From Bog-473 sp963809825 (lineage in GTDB: Bacteria; Actinomycetota; Acidimicrobiia; Acidimicrobiales; RAAP-2): a stretch of DNA of 64,000 nucleotides. The stretch covers positions 33,342 to 97,341 of the forward strand of contig CAWELJ010000007.1 in NCBI GenBank assembly GCA_963809825.1, given 5' to 3'. Numbering within the stretch: the first letter of the stretch is position 1; each line of letters begins with the position of its first letter. A program made the translations under genes and the position numbers. A model generated the notes under the pieces. That model was not told where the DNA came from. It searched no databases and saw nothing but the letters and a program-made list of their open reading frames with translations. Shown here in pieces: positions 1 to 7,340 of the stretch.

Positions 1-855
1 GCCGCGCCGCCGGTGCGCTTCATGGCGCGCCAGAACGGAGTCGACCTGGCGGACGTCACCGGTCACGGCCCGGGAGGGGTGATCACGCGCGACGACCTGG
101 CGGCCCATCTGGCCCGCGGCACGGGAGGAGGCCGGTCGCCTGGGAGCGAAGCCGGCCGTGAGTCCCGGGCGCCGGTGCGGGGCGTCCAGAAGCACATGGC
201 GGCGGCCATGGTCCGCAGTGTCGCAACGGCGCCGCAGGCGTGCGTGTTCCTCAGCCTCGACGCCACGCCGACCATGGAGCTCGTCGAGCGCCTCCGCGCC
301 AACCGACATTTCGCCGGCGTGCGCGTCACACCCCTCGCCCTCGTGGCCCGGGCCATGATCCTCGCTCTGCGCGACAATCCGGCGCTGAACTCGTCTTGGG
401 ACGAGGCAACCTCCGAGGTGGTGTGCAAGCACTACGTGCACCTGGGCGTCGCCGTGGCGGGCCCGCTGGGCCTCGTCGTGCCGAACGTGAAGGACGCGGA
501 GCGCATGACGTTGCATGAGCTGACACAGGCGTTGGACGAGCTGACGTCGAGGGCTCGTGACGCGCGCTGCACGCCGGCCGAGCTGGGCGGTGGCACCATC
601 ACCGTGACCAATGTCGGTGTGTTCGGGGTCGACGCCGGTGTGCCCATCCTCAATCCGGGGGAGGCCGCCATCCTCGCACTCGGCGCGGTCCAGCGACGGC
701 CCTGGGAGTTCGACGGCGCGGTGGCCCTTCGTCAAGTCGTGACCCTCAGCCTCGCGTTCGATCACCGGCTCGTCGACGGCCAGGCGGCATCCCGGTACCT
801 GACCGCTGTCGGCGAGATCCTGGCCGATCCGACGAACCTCGTCGCTCTCGGCTGA
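1..855 (+). CDS. 2-oxoacid dehydrogenase E2 acyltransferase, C-terminal part
   Basis: Dihydrolipoamide acyltransferase core (E2) of a 2-oxoacid dehydrogenase complex, which moves an acyl group from lipoyl-lysine to CoA in the cytoplasm. The frame is open to the window edge, so the N-terminus with the lipoyl domain lies upstream. The visible part begins with a peripheral subunit-binding domain (VRFMARQNGVDL...GVITRDDL, about residues 5-37), then a charged linker, then the catalytic domain from about residue 60. The active-site signature DHRLVDG is near the end, in the usual place. Whether the substrate is pyruvate, 2-oxoglutarate or a branched-chain acid cannot be told from this fragment. The family call is firm. 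Confidence 0.93.
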   Translation, partial: AAPPVRFMARQNGVDLADVTGHGPGGVITRDDLAAHLARGTGGGRSPGSEAGRESRAPVRGVQKHMAAAMVRSVATAPQACVFLSLDATPTMELVERLRANRHFAGVRVTPLALVARAMILALRDNPALNSSWDEATSEVVCKHYVHLGVAVAGPLGLVVPNVKDAERMTLHELTQALDELTSRARDARCTPAELGGGTITVTNVGVFGVDAGVPILNPGEAAILALGAVQRRPWEFDGAVALRQVVTLSLAFDHRLVDGQAASRYLTAVGEILADPTNLVALG

Positions 856-870
856 GAGAGCGGGTCGCGG

Positions 871-1047
871 TCAACCGGATTGGGCCAGCAACCGCTGCAG
901 CCCCTCCCTCAGCCCGCGCAGCTGGTGCTCGAGGTCCTGGAGCTCACGCACGAGCCGCATTGCCTCCTCGCGATCGAGGGCGGGTGCGCCGGGTTGCAGC
1001 ATGGCCAGGGAGCGCCGCAATGACTCCAGCTCGTACCGGCGCTCCAT
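871..1047 (-). CDS. 58-aa coiled-coil protein behind a LexA-type box
   Basis: Not a recognised family. The 58 residues start MERRYELESLRRSL and end LLAQSG. They are rich in Leu, Glu, Arg and Gln with leucines at heptad-like spacing, so a helical coiled coil is likely. A short Pro/Gly break (LQPGAPAL) divides two helices, suggesting a helical hairpin. There is no signal peptide, membrane segment or cysteine. The start ATG lies 6 bp from a perfect 16-bp LexA-type palindrome, so the promoter is expected to be SOS-controlled. The gene is convergent with the E2 gene, with a 15-bp gap. Its size, clear start and promoter context support a real gene; function is unknown. A role in the DNA-damage response is inference from the box alone. 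Confidence 0.62.
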   Translation of the reverse strand: MERRYELESLRRSLAMLQPGAPALDREEAMRLVRELQDLEHQLRGLREGLQRLLAQSG

Positions 1048-1053
1048 GACACT

Positions 1054-1069
1054 ACGAACATATGTTCGT
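1054..1069. promoter_or_regulatory. LexA/SOS box, perfect palindrome
   Basis: The sequence ACGAACATATGTTCGT is a perfect 16-bp inverted repeat. It contains GAAC-N4-GTTC, the core of the Gram-positive and actinobacterial LexA operator. It lies directly in front of the minus-strand 58-aa gene and about 155 bp upstream of the plus-strand CBS gene. The position fits control of the minus-strand gene best. Confidence 0.75.
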
Positions 1070-1222
1070 GGTCACGGCCGGGCAAGCAGCGCCGTACGGA
1101 TGTGCAGTCGCGGTGGCGCCAGGTCGAACGGCCCCTTTCGGTGGCGGCCAGTTTGAGATGAGCCTCCGTGGGGTAGGGCGCGGCTCGCGGGCGAGAGCGA
1201 CGCCCGCAGGCTGGAGGCCGCC

Positions 1223-1624
1223 ATGAGGACCGTCCGGGACGTCATGCGGAGCGACATAGAGGTGCTCAGGACCACCGAGTCGGCGGCGGACGCAGCGTGT
1301 TTCCTCGCCGCCCGCGGCGAGGAGCCGGTACCCCTCTGCCTCTCCGACGGGAGCCTGGCCGGGACGGTGAGCAACCGCGACATCGTGGCCAAGGTGATCG
1401 CCAAGGGCCGTGACCCCCGCCAGGTGCAACTCTCGGAGCTGGCCGAGTCGGAGGACATCCTCGGGCTCGATGTCGACGCCCCGGTGGACGAGGCCGTGTC
1501 GGTCATGTGCCGTCACCACCGGGCCCGCTTGCCCGTCCTCGAGGGGGACCGAGTCGTCGGACTGGTGACCCAGCGTGACATCGCCCGTTCCCTGGCCTTC
1601 CGACCGATCTGGGACGAATCCTGA
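1223..1624 (+). CDS. Stand-alone CBS-domain pair protein
   Basis: A 133-residue protein made of two CBS motifs (about residues 1-60 and 70-130), the module that binds adenosyl ligands such as AMP, ATP or SAM. It opens with MRTVRDVMRSDIEVL, the usual start of stand-alone CBS proteins. Each motif ends in the typical pattern (GTVSNRDIVAKVIA and GLVTQRDIARSLA). No enzyme or transporter domain is attached, so it probably acts as a ligand sensor for a partner not identifiable here. It lies upstream of the XRE-PPOX regulator in the same direction, with a 36-bp gap. Confidence 0.85.
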   Translation: MRTVRDVMRSDIEVLRTTESAADAACFLAARGEEPVPLCLSDGSLAGTVSNRDIVAKVIAKGRDPRQVQLSELAESEDILGLDVDAPVDEAVSVMCRHHRARLPVLEGDRVVGLVTQRDIARSLAFRPIWDES

Positions 1625-1660
1625 ACGCTGCTGGCGCCGGGCTGCGGCTCGCATGAGAAT

Positions 1661-2338
1661 GTGGCGGTGAGTCCATCCGGCGAGCCCCCCCAGACAGGGG
1701 ACCTGGCGCGCCGGGTGGCGCGCCGGCGAGCCGAGTTGGGCAAGTCGGTCGAGCAGGTGGCATCGAAAGTCGGGATCGATCCCGGCTACCTGCGTTATTT
1801 CGAAGACAGCCCGGGCGTGCGTCTCAGCACCGGCACCATGCTCCTGTTGGCCCTGGCGCTCGAATCGACACCTGAGGAGCTCTACGGGGCACGGGTGGAC
1901 CGTCCGCCGGGACGGGGCCGTGCCGGGCGGCATCCCGAGTTGAGCGAACTCACGCCGCAACAGTGCGACGCGCATCTGCAGGCAGGAGGTGTCGGGCGAG
2001 TGGTCCTCCTCGCGGACCGGGGGCCCGTGGCCCACCCGTTGAATTTCGCGGTCAACCAGGGGGACGTGATCGTGAGCACGACCGATGCGTTCGCGGCACG
2101 GCTCGAGGCCCACGGCACGGTGAGCTTCCAGATCGACCGGGTCGACGAGTCGATGGGGGAGGGCTGGAGTGTGCTCGTGACCGGGTCGGCGCAGCGCGTG
2201 GAGGACCCGGACGAGATCGCGGCGCTCGCCCGCCTTGGTCTGGCGCCGTGGGCCGGCGGACCGCGCCACGCGCTGGTCCGCATCCACCCCGACGAGACGA
2301 CGGGACGGGTCATCGCCCAGGCAGTGGCGCCCGCCTAG
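1661..2338 (+). CDS. XRE helix-turn-helix regulator with pyridoxamine-oxidase-like domain
   Basis: A 225-residue two-domain protein. Residues about 12-75 form an XRE-type helix-turn-helix (RRRAELGKSVEQVASKVGI then YLRYFED). Residues about 95-222 form an FMN-binding split-barrel domain of the pyridoxamine-5'-phosphate oxidase-like class, with the typical GRVVLL start and a barrel that runs to the C-terminus. Such fusions are common in actinobacteria and are thought to be flavin- or F420-responsive regulators; the ligand here is unknown. The start is GTG at 1661. The stop shares the bases CTAG with the stop of the convergent treT gene. Confidence 0.82.
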   Translation: MAVSPSGEPPQTGDLARRVARRRAELGKSVEQVASKVGIDPGYLRYFEDSPGVRLSTGTMLLLALALESTPEELYGARVDRPPGRGRAGRHPELSELTPQQCDAHLQAGGVGRVVLLADRGPVAHPLNFAVNQGDVIVSTTDAFAARLEAHGTVSFQIDRVDESMGEGWSVLVTGSAQRVEDPDEIAALARLGLAPWAGGPRHALVRIHPDETTGRVIAQAVAPA

Positions 2339-3756
2339 GTGTCTCCCGTCATGTGCGCCAGGAGGCGCGCGTAGTCGATGAGGTGGCGGTCGCTCAGGAA
2401 GTGGGCGCGGACGTGGCGCCGGGCGCGCCGGCCCATCGACGCCCTGTCGCCGGGGCGGGCCAGGAGAGCGGTCAGCGTCTCGCCGAAGGTGTCGAGGTCG
2501 CGTGGGTCCTCGAGGAGGACGCCCGTTCCGGGCGGAACCTGACCGACGATGCCGCCGACCGCCGAGGCCACGACGGGGCGGGACTTCCACATCGCCTCGG
2601 TGACCGTCAGGCCGAAGCCTTCTTGCAGGCTCTTCTGCACCACGACGGTGGCGTGCCGCTGCGCGGCGTTGACCATCACCGCGTTGGCCACCGGGTCGTC
2701 CATGGGGAGAGTGACGAGGCGGATGGAATCTCGGACCCGCCCGGGGAGCGACTCCCAGGCAGAGATGCACTCGGCGAGGACCCGCGCGCCCTCTGGGTCG
2801 TCGGCCACGCTGTCGACGGCTGGTCCGATGAGTGCGAGGCGGGCCTGGCCCCGGCCGGCGACATGGGCGGCGAAACCGTTCAGCACACCCTCCATGTCCT
2901 TGAGGTGGTCCCAGCGCGAGACCTGCACCACGAGAGGGTCGTCCGGAGGGAACGGCGCTGCGCCGCCCAGGACCGCCGTTGGCCGCCCGTACTCTGCGCC
3001 CTCCAGCAACCCGATCTCGGCCAGGAGGGCCAAGATCCGCGAGACGTGCAGGGGCCGGTTCTTGGCCGCCAGCGGGTCGATGGAGGGCTGGATGATCCAC
3101 ACGTCGGCACCCGCCATCCGGGGTGGGACGAAGGCGGCGTGGGAGAAGACAAAGGTCCGGCAACCGGACAGGTGGGGTTGCAGGAAGTCCCATGCCTCCT
3201 CGGTGAAGGAGTTGGCGTGATCCGAGCCGATGTGGCACCGCCAGGCAACGCGCACGCCGTACGCAGTGAGGTGCGGGGCCATGCCAGCCGTCTGTGGGTC
3301 GTGCAGGAACACGATGTCGTCGCGGTGGATCCTGCCGTCGAGGGCGTCCATGTTGGCCCGCAGGACGGCCGAGTAGTGCTCGGCCTCGCGCGGCCCCAGG
3401 TGCCCGGCGTCGCCGGCCGCGCCGTGCAGCCGGTTGTGCAGGCGCTTGGTGATGGCGAAGAACTCGGGATCGCCGTCAATGACGATCCAGCGTGCGTCGA
3501 CCCCGACGTCCTCCGCATAGCCGCAGAGCAGCTTGAGCATCTCCGCCACGCCGCCGCCGTGCGCCGTGGAACTGATGTTCCACACCCGTGCGCCGTCGAG
3601 CGACTGCAGGGCGCCGAGCGCGGCGTCGCGCAATGCCTCGAAGCGCTCCGGGCCGATGAGTCGACCGAGCCGCTCCACGGAGTGTGCCGGAACCTCCACG
3701 TCATGGGGCTCGAGCACGCCGCCATCTTGACCCACGGCGGTGTCGCGTGTGCCCAT
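2335..3756 (-). CDS. treT: Trehalose glycosyltransferring synthase (TreT-like)
   Basis: A GT4/GT-B glycosyltransferase of 473 residues that makes trehalose from NDP-glucose and glucose in the cytoplasm. TreT hallmarks are an N-terminal block VWNISSTAHGGGVAEML, the block WIVIDGDPEFFAITKRLHN, FLHDPQTAGM, WRCHIGSD, and a C-terminal nucleotide-sugar site near KSLQEGFGLTVTEAMW. Length matches the family. Related trehalose phosphorylases share the fold, so the donor is not certain. A 118-residue gene lies 8 bp upstream on the same strand and is probably co-transcribed. Likely role: compatible-solute or storage trehalose. Confidence 0.85.
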   Translation of the reverse strand: MGTRDTAVGQDGGVLEPHDVEVPAHSVERLGRLIGPERFEALRDAALGALQSLDGARVWNISSTAHGGGVAEMLKLLCGYAEDVGVDARWIVIDGDPEFFAITKRLHNRLHGAAGDAGHLGPREAEHYSAVLRANMDALDGRIHRDDIVFLHDPQTAGMAPHLTAYGVRVAWRCHIGSDHANSFTEEAWDFLQPHLSGCRTFVFSHAAFVPPRMAGADVWIIQPSIDPLAAKNRPLHVSRILALLAEIGLLEGAEYGRPTAVLGGAAPFPPDDPLVVQVSRWDHLKDMEGVLNGFAAHVAGRGQARLALIGPAVDSVADDPEGARVLAECISAWESLPGRVRDSIRLVTLPMDDPVANAVMVNAAQRHATVVVQKSLQEGFGLTVTEAMWKSRPVVASAVGGIVGQVPPGTGVLLEDPRDLDTFGETLTALLARPGDRASMGRRARRHVRAHFLSDRHLIDYARLLAHMTGDT

Positions 3757-3764
3757 GCTCGTCC

Positions 3765-4121
3765 TCAGCTCATGCCGGTGGCTTTTCGTATGACCGACGC
3801 CACCGCAGTGGCATTGTCCACGCTGACGACGAGGCGCCCGTATTCCGCGCCGGCCAGCTCGACCACGACGGCCGGGCCACTGCCGTGCACGGCAGCGAAG
3901 TCCTTCCCGAAGCCGCCCCGGCGGGTCCCGACTGCGATCACCTCAGGGATCCCAGTACCCGGAGCCCGGATGCCGCGGAGCTCGGGCCAGGCGTCGTCGA
4001 CGGCGCGGACGGCCGTCACGGCCGAGAGGGGCACCCGGATGTCGCCGTGAAAGCCCTCGGCCTTCTCCATCGGGCCCAGGTGGAGCACGAGTTCGTCAGC
4101 CTCGGTGCGCAGCTCCGCCAT
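3765..4121 (-). CDS. Conserved small protein, PH-like fold suspected
   Basis: A 118-residue protein with no signal peptide or membrane segment. The alternation of beta strands and the ending (VSVDNATAVASVIRKATG) resemble bacterial PH-like domain proteins of about this size, but I do not see a decisive motif. It is encoded 8 bp upstream of treT and divergent from the HAD phosphatase with a 39-bp gap, so the two units share a short promoter region. Function unknown; the pairing with trehalose synthase may be only positional. Confidence 0.65.
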   Translation of the reverse strand: MAELRTEADELVLHLGPMEKAEGFHGDIRVPLSAVTAVRAVDDAWPELRGIRAPGTGIPEVIAVGTRRGGFGKDFAAVHGSGPAVVVELAGAEYGRLVVSVDNATAVASVIRKATGMS

Positions 4122-4160
4122 GGCGGGCCAGTCTAAGGAGGGGCGTTAGCCTCGGCCCCG

Positions 4161-4940
4161 ATGTGGCCGCCACCGCCCCGAGGGACCTGGGTCGTCGACC
4201 TCGATGGCGTGATCTGGCTGATGGGGCGCCCCATTCCGGGCGCCGACGAGGCAGTGGCCCGCCTGCGCAGCGCGGGGGTGCGAGTGTTGTTCGCCACCAA
4301 CAACTCCGCCCCGACCCGGGCCGAACTGCACAAACGCCTGGCTCATTGCGGTATCACCACCGAGGATGCCGACCTCTTGACCTCGGCTGACGTGGCGGCG
4401 GGCCTCCTCGCCGTCGGTTCCTCGGCCGTGGTGCTGGGGGACGACGGTGTCATCGAGGCCCTGACGAGCCGTGGGGTGGCCGTCGTGCCCGGGCCGCCCG
4501 CAGACGCCGTCGTGGTGGGGTGGACGCGCTCGTTGTCCTTCGACGGGGTGGCCCGGGCTGCCGCGACCGTGCGTGGCGGGAGCCGGCTCATCGGGACCAA
4601 CGACGACCCGACGTTCCCGACACCGCACGGTCTTCTGCCCGGCGCCGGCGCCCTGCTCGCCGCCGTGTCCACTGCGGCCGAAGCCACCCCGGAGGTGGCA
4701 GGCAAGCCCCACCCGGCCACCGTCGCGGCCATCGCGGGACGGGTGCCCGAAGGGGAGCTCAGGGTCATGGTGGGGGACCGCCCGGCCACCGACGGCGCCC
4801 TGGCCGCCCAGCTGGGTATCCCCTTCGCTCTGGTGCTCTCGGGCGTCATCCGGGAGGGAGCGGTGCCCGCCGACGCCAATGCCGCCGCGGTCGCTCCGGA
4901 CCTGGCCACCCTCGTCAGACGCACCCTGGACACTGCATGA
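4161..4940 (+). CDS. HAD-IIA family sugar-phosphatase (NagD-like)
   Basis: A 259-residue HAD phosphatase with a C2-type cap. Motif I is WVVDLDGVIW (residues about 10-19), with the nucleophile and acid/base aspartates. Motif II is ATNNSAPTR, motif III is the lysine in GKPHPATV, and motif IV is MVGDRPATDGALA. Family members dephosphorylate phosphoglycolate, glycerol-phosphate, p-nitrophenyl phosphate or nucleotides; the substrate cannot be read from sequence. In actinobacteria a gene like this often sits just upstream of tlyA, as here, with one gene between. Confidence 0.88.
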   Translation: MWPPPPRGTWVVDLDGVIWLMGRPIPGADEAVARLRSAGVRVLFATNNSAPTRAELHKRLAHCGITTEDADLLTSADVAAGLLAVGSSAVVLGDDGVIEALTSRGVAVVPGPPADAVVVGWTRSLSFDGVARAAATVRGGSRLIGTNDDPTFPTPHGLLPGAGALLAAVSTAAEATPEVAGKPHPATVAAIAGRVPEGELRVMVGDRPATDGALAAQLGIPFALVLSGVIREGAVPADANAAAVAPDLATLVRRTLDTA

Positions 4941-4947
4941 GAGGTGC

Positions 4948-4976
4948 TTGCTATCAGCTAGCACTTGAGATACTGT
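4948..4976 (+). promoter_or_regulatory. Putative sigma70-type promoter giving a leaderless mRNA
   Basis: TTGCTA (4948-4953) and TACTGT (4971-4976) are separated by 17 bp. The predicted start of transcription, about 7 nt after the -10 box, falls on or next to the ATG at 4983. This suggests a leaderless transcript, which is common in actinobacteria. The spacer also contains the inverted repeat TGCTA/TAGCA (about 4946-4963). Confidence 0.45.
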
Positions 4977-4982
4977 TGTTTC

Positions 4983-5597
4983 ATGGCTAGCAATGAACGC
5001 ATACGCAAATATCTCGACGCGGGGACCGTCCTCGGGCAGGTCAGCCGCGGCCGGGCCGAGGAGATCGTGCGAGAGTTGGTGAACGCCGGAGACATCCAGC
5101 GCAGCCAGACACAGGAGTGGGTGGACAACTTGGTGGAGCGGAGTCGCAAGACCAGTGAGCAGGTGCTCGAGCTGGTGCGTCACGAAGTGGCCACGCAGCT
5201 CGGCAAGATAGACGGGAAGTCGCTCGAGACCATCGCCAACCAGGTGGCCGAAATCCTGAAGAAGTCTGCCGACGCCGGCCGCAGCGCGACCAAGGATGTC
5301 ACCAAGCAGGCCGGCAAGACCGCCAAGGGCGTGCGCAGCGAGGTTGGAAAGACAGCGAAGGGCGTGACGACGCAGGCCGGCAAGACCGCCAAGGGCGTGC
5401 GCAGCGAGGTTGGCAAGACCGCCACGCGGGCGCGGGCAGCCGCCACCAAGGTGGCGCCGACCCGACGTCACAAGCGCAAGACAGCAGCGCAGAAGGCACC
5501 CGCAAAGAATTCGGCCGCGCACAAGGCGCCGACCAAGAAGGCCCCGGCCAAGAAGCCCGCTTCGAGCGCCAAGTCGGTCAAGAAGGCCGCCAGCTGA
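4983..5597 (+). CDS. Histone H1-like, Lys/Ala-rich nucleoid protein
   Basis: A 204-residue two-part protein. Residues 1-100 are a helical, phasin-like domain (MASNERIRKYLDAG ... ILKKSADAG). The rest is a very basic tail with tandem repeats of the form KQAGKTAKGV and RSEVGKTAKGV, then KAPAK/KKAPAKK segments like those of HupB and histone H1. The tail should bind DNA or RNA without sequence preference. The ATG at 4983 is preferred over the TTG at 4965 because homologous starts read MA(S/T)N and because the predicted promoter would lie inside the longer form. The stop overlaps the likely start of tlyA. Confidence 0.75.
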   Translation: MASNERIRKYLDAGTVLGQVSRGRAEEIVRELVNAGDIQRSQTQEWVDNLVERSRKTSEQVLELVRHEVATQLGKIDGKSLETIANQVAEILKKSADAGRSATKDVTKQAGKTAKGVRSEVGKTAKGVTTQAGKTAKGVRSEVGKTATRARAAATKVAPTRRHKRKTAAQKAPAKNSAAHKAPTKKAPAKKPASSAKSVKKAAS

Positions 5598-6451
5598 CCA
5601 CTGGCTCCCGACGCCGGCTCGACAGCGAGCTCGTGCGACGGGGCCTCTTCCCCAGTCGGCACGAGGCCCAGTCGGCGATCGTCGCCGGCACCGTCCTCGT
5701 CGCGGGCGCCCCAGCGGACAAGCCGGCGCGCCTCGTCGCGCCCGACGAGGCCGTGGTCGTCCTCGGGCCGCCGTCGCCCTTCGTCAGCCGCGGCGGACTG
5801 AAACTCGATGCGGCGCTGTCCCGGTTCGAGGTCCCGGTCAGTGGCCGCCGTGCCCTCGATGCCGGAGCGTCCACCGGTGGCTTCACCGATTGCCTGCTCC
5901 AGCGTGGAGCGAGCCACGTCTACGCCGTCGACGTCGGCCACGGCCAGCTCCATCCCGCCGTGCGGGCGGACCAGCGGGTCACGGTCCTCGAGCGCACCAA
6001 CGCCCGGACCTTGACCGTGGCCGACCTGTGCGTGGCGGATCCCGCCTTCGAGCCGTGCCCGCTGGTCGTCACGGACCTCTCGTTCATCTCACTCCGCAGC
6101 GTCGTGCCCGCCCTCGTCGGTCCCGTGTCGGCACCGGACGCCGACCTGGTCCTGTTGGTCAAGCCCCAGTTCGAGGCGGGGCGCGCCGCCGTGTCGCGTG
6201 GCAAGGGCGTGGTGCGTGACCCGGCGGTCTGGTTGGGTGCCCTGGAGGGGGTGGTGTCCGCGCTCCATGAAGCCGGAACCGGCATCATGGGGGCGATGGC
6301 CTCCCCCCTGACCGGCGCCGCCGGCAACGTCGAGTTCCTGCTGCACGCCCGCAAGGGCGCGCCCGGCCCCGATGCGGACGAGGCCGCCGCCCTGCTCTCC
6401 GCCGCCGTGTCGGAGGCGGCGGGTCACCTGACGACGGACCCGGCCGGCTGA
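5594..6451 (+). CDS. tlyA: TlyA rRNA 2'-O-methyltransferase
   Basis: TlyA family methyltransferase, which in mycobacteria methylates 16S and 23S rRNA cytidines and makes ribosomes sensitive to capreomycin. An N-terminal S4 RNA-binding domain (RRRLDSELVRRG ...) is followed by a Rossmann domain with the SAM motif LDAGASTGGFT, a catalytic-lysine block LVKPQFE, and ADLS-like TDLSFIS. The first ATG/GTG/TTG start in frame (GTG 5633) would cut off the conserved RRLDSEL part of the S4 domain. The frame continues upstream to CTG at 5594, which overlaps the previous stop as CTGA. I therefore place the start there (285 residues; usual length about 268). Confidence 0.88.
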   Translation: MTTGSRRRLDSELVRRGLFPSRHEAQSAIVAGTVLVAGAPADKPARLVAPDEAVVVLGPPSPFVSRGGLKLDAALSRFEVPVSGRRALDAGASTGGFTDCLLQRGASHVYAVDVGHGQLHPAVRADQRVTVLERTNARTLTVADLCVADPAFEPCPLVVTDLSFISLRSVVPALVGPVSAPDADLVLLVKPQFEAGRAAVSRGKGVVRDPAVWLGALEGVVSALHEAGTGIMGAMASPLTGAAGNVEFLLHARKGAPGPDADEAAALLSAAVSEAAGHLTTDPAG

Positions 6452-6463
6452 GCCCGCCGCTCC

Positions 6464-7333
6464 ATGGCGACGATCACCTTTCTGGTCCATCCGGACCGAC
6501 CCGATGCGCTGGCGCTGGCCACCGACACCGCCGCCTGGTTGGAGCAGCTGGGGCACGTGGCACGGATCTTGCGCTTCAGCGGCCCGGACCGGGTGAGCGA
6601 GGCCGGGGTCGAGATCGACCTTGCCGCCGTCGACCTGGCCGGCACGGTCGTCGCCGTCAGCATGGGCGGGGACGGCACCTTCCTGCGCGTGGTGCGCCTG
6701 GCGGCGCCCGAGGACGTGCCCGTCCTGGGCGTCAACTTCGGTCGCCTCGGCTACCTGCCCGATCTCCTGCCCGATGAGCTCCGTGACGCCCTCACCAAGG
6801 TGCTCGAGGGGACGGCCGCCATCGAGGCACGGTGCGCGCTCGACGTCTGCATCTCGGACCGTTCCATCGGCGATGACGTCTCGACCCTGCTCGCGCTGAA
6901 CGAGGTGGTGATCGAGAAGATCGACTTCGGGCACACCGTCCGCCTGGCCACGACGGTCGACGGCGAGGAGGCCCTGACCTATTCGGCCGACGGGCTCATC
7001 ATCGCGACGCCGACGGGTTCCACCGCCTACAACCTGTCGGCCGGCGGCCCCATACTGGCGCCTACCCTGCGGGCCATGGTCGTCACGCCGGTCGCGCCCC
7101 ATTTCTCCCTCGACCGCAGCCTGGTGCTCACGGACACCCAGGAGGTCCGGGTCGAGGTCGTGCCCGACCGCTCGGGAGCGCTGGTGATCGACGGGCAGGA
7201 CGTGGGACGCCTGAAGCCCGGCGCCACCGTGACCTGCACCGTCACCGCGCGCCCGGTACGGGTCGTGCGCAACGAGCCGCACACCTTCGGCACCATCTTG
7301 CGGTTCCGGCTCCTGGCCCACCGGGACGAGTGA
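6464..7333 (+). CDS. nadK: NAD kinase
   Basis: ATP/polyphosphate-NAD kinase, converting NAD to NADP, cytoplasmic, 289 residues (usual length). The signature SMGGDGTFLRV (GGDG, about residues 67-71) binds the phosphate donor. NFGRLGYLPDL and the conserved block DGLIIATPTGSTAYNLSAGG form the NAD site. The ATG at 6464 lies 12 bp after tlyA, and recN follows 7 bp downstream. The order tlyA-nadK-recN is the standard actinobacterial arrangement, which supports the call. Confidence 0.96.
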   Translation: MATITFLVHPDRPDALALATDTAAWLEQLGHVARILRFSGPDRVSEAGVEIDLAAVDLAGTVVAVSMGGDGTFLRVVRLAAPEDVPVLGVNFGRLGYLPDLLPDELRDALTKVLEGTAAIEARCALDVCISDRSIGDDVSTLLALNEVVIEKIDFGHTVRLATTVDGEEALTYSADGLIIATPTGSTAYNLSAGGPILAPTLRAMVVTPVAPHFSLDRSLVLTDTQEVRVEVVPDRSGALVIDGQDVGRLKPGATVTCTVTARPVRVVRNEPHTFGTILRFRLLAHRDE

Positions 7334-7340
7334 GGCCGCC

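Noticed and set aside
1052..4050. Two very long frames of over 690 codons on opposite strands (1052-3238 minus, 1963-4050 plus)
   Set aside because: They are Arg/Pro/Gly-rich shadows of the CBS, XRE-PPOX and treT genes. High GC makes stops rare in the wrong frames.
4146..5522. 458-codon minus-strand frame opposite the HAD and histone-like genes
   Set aside because: No family-type motifs; composition mirrors the plus-strand genes.
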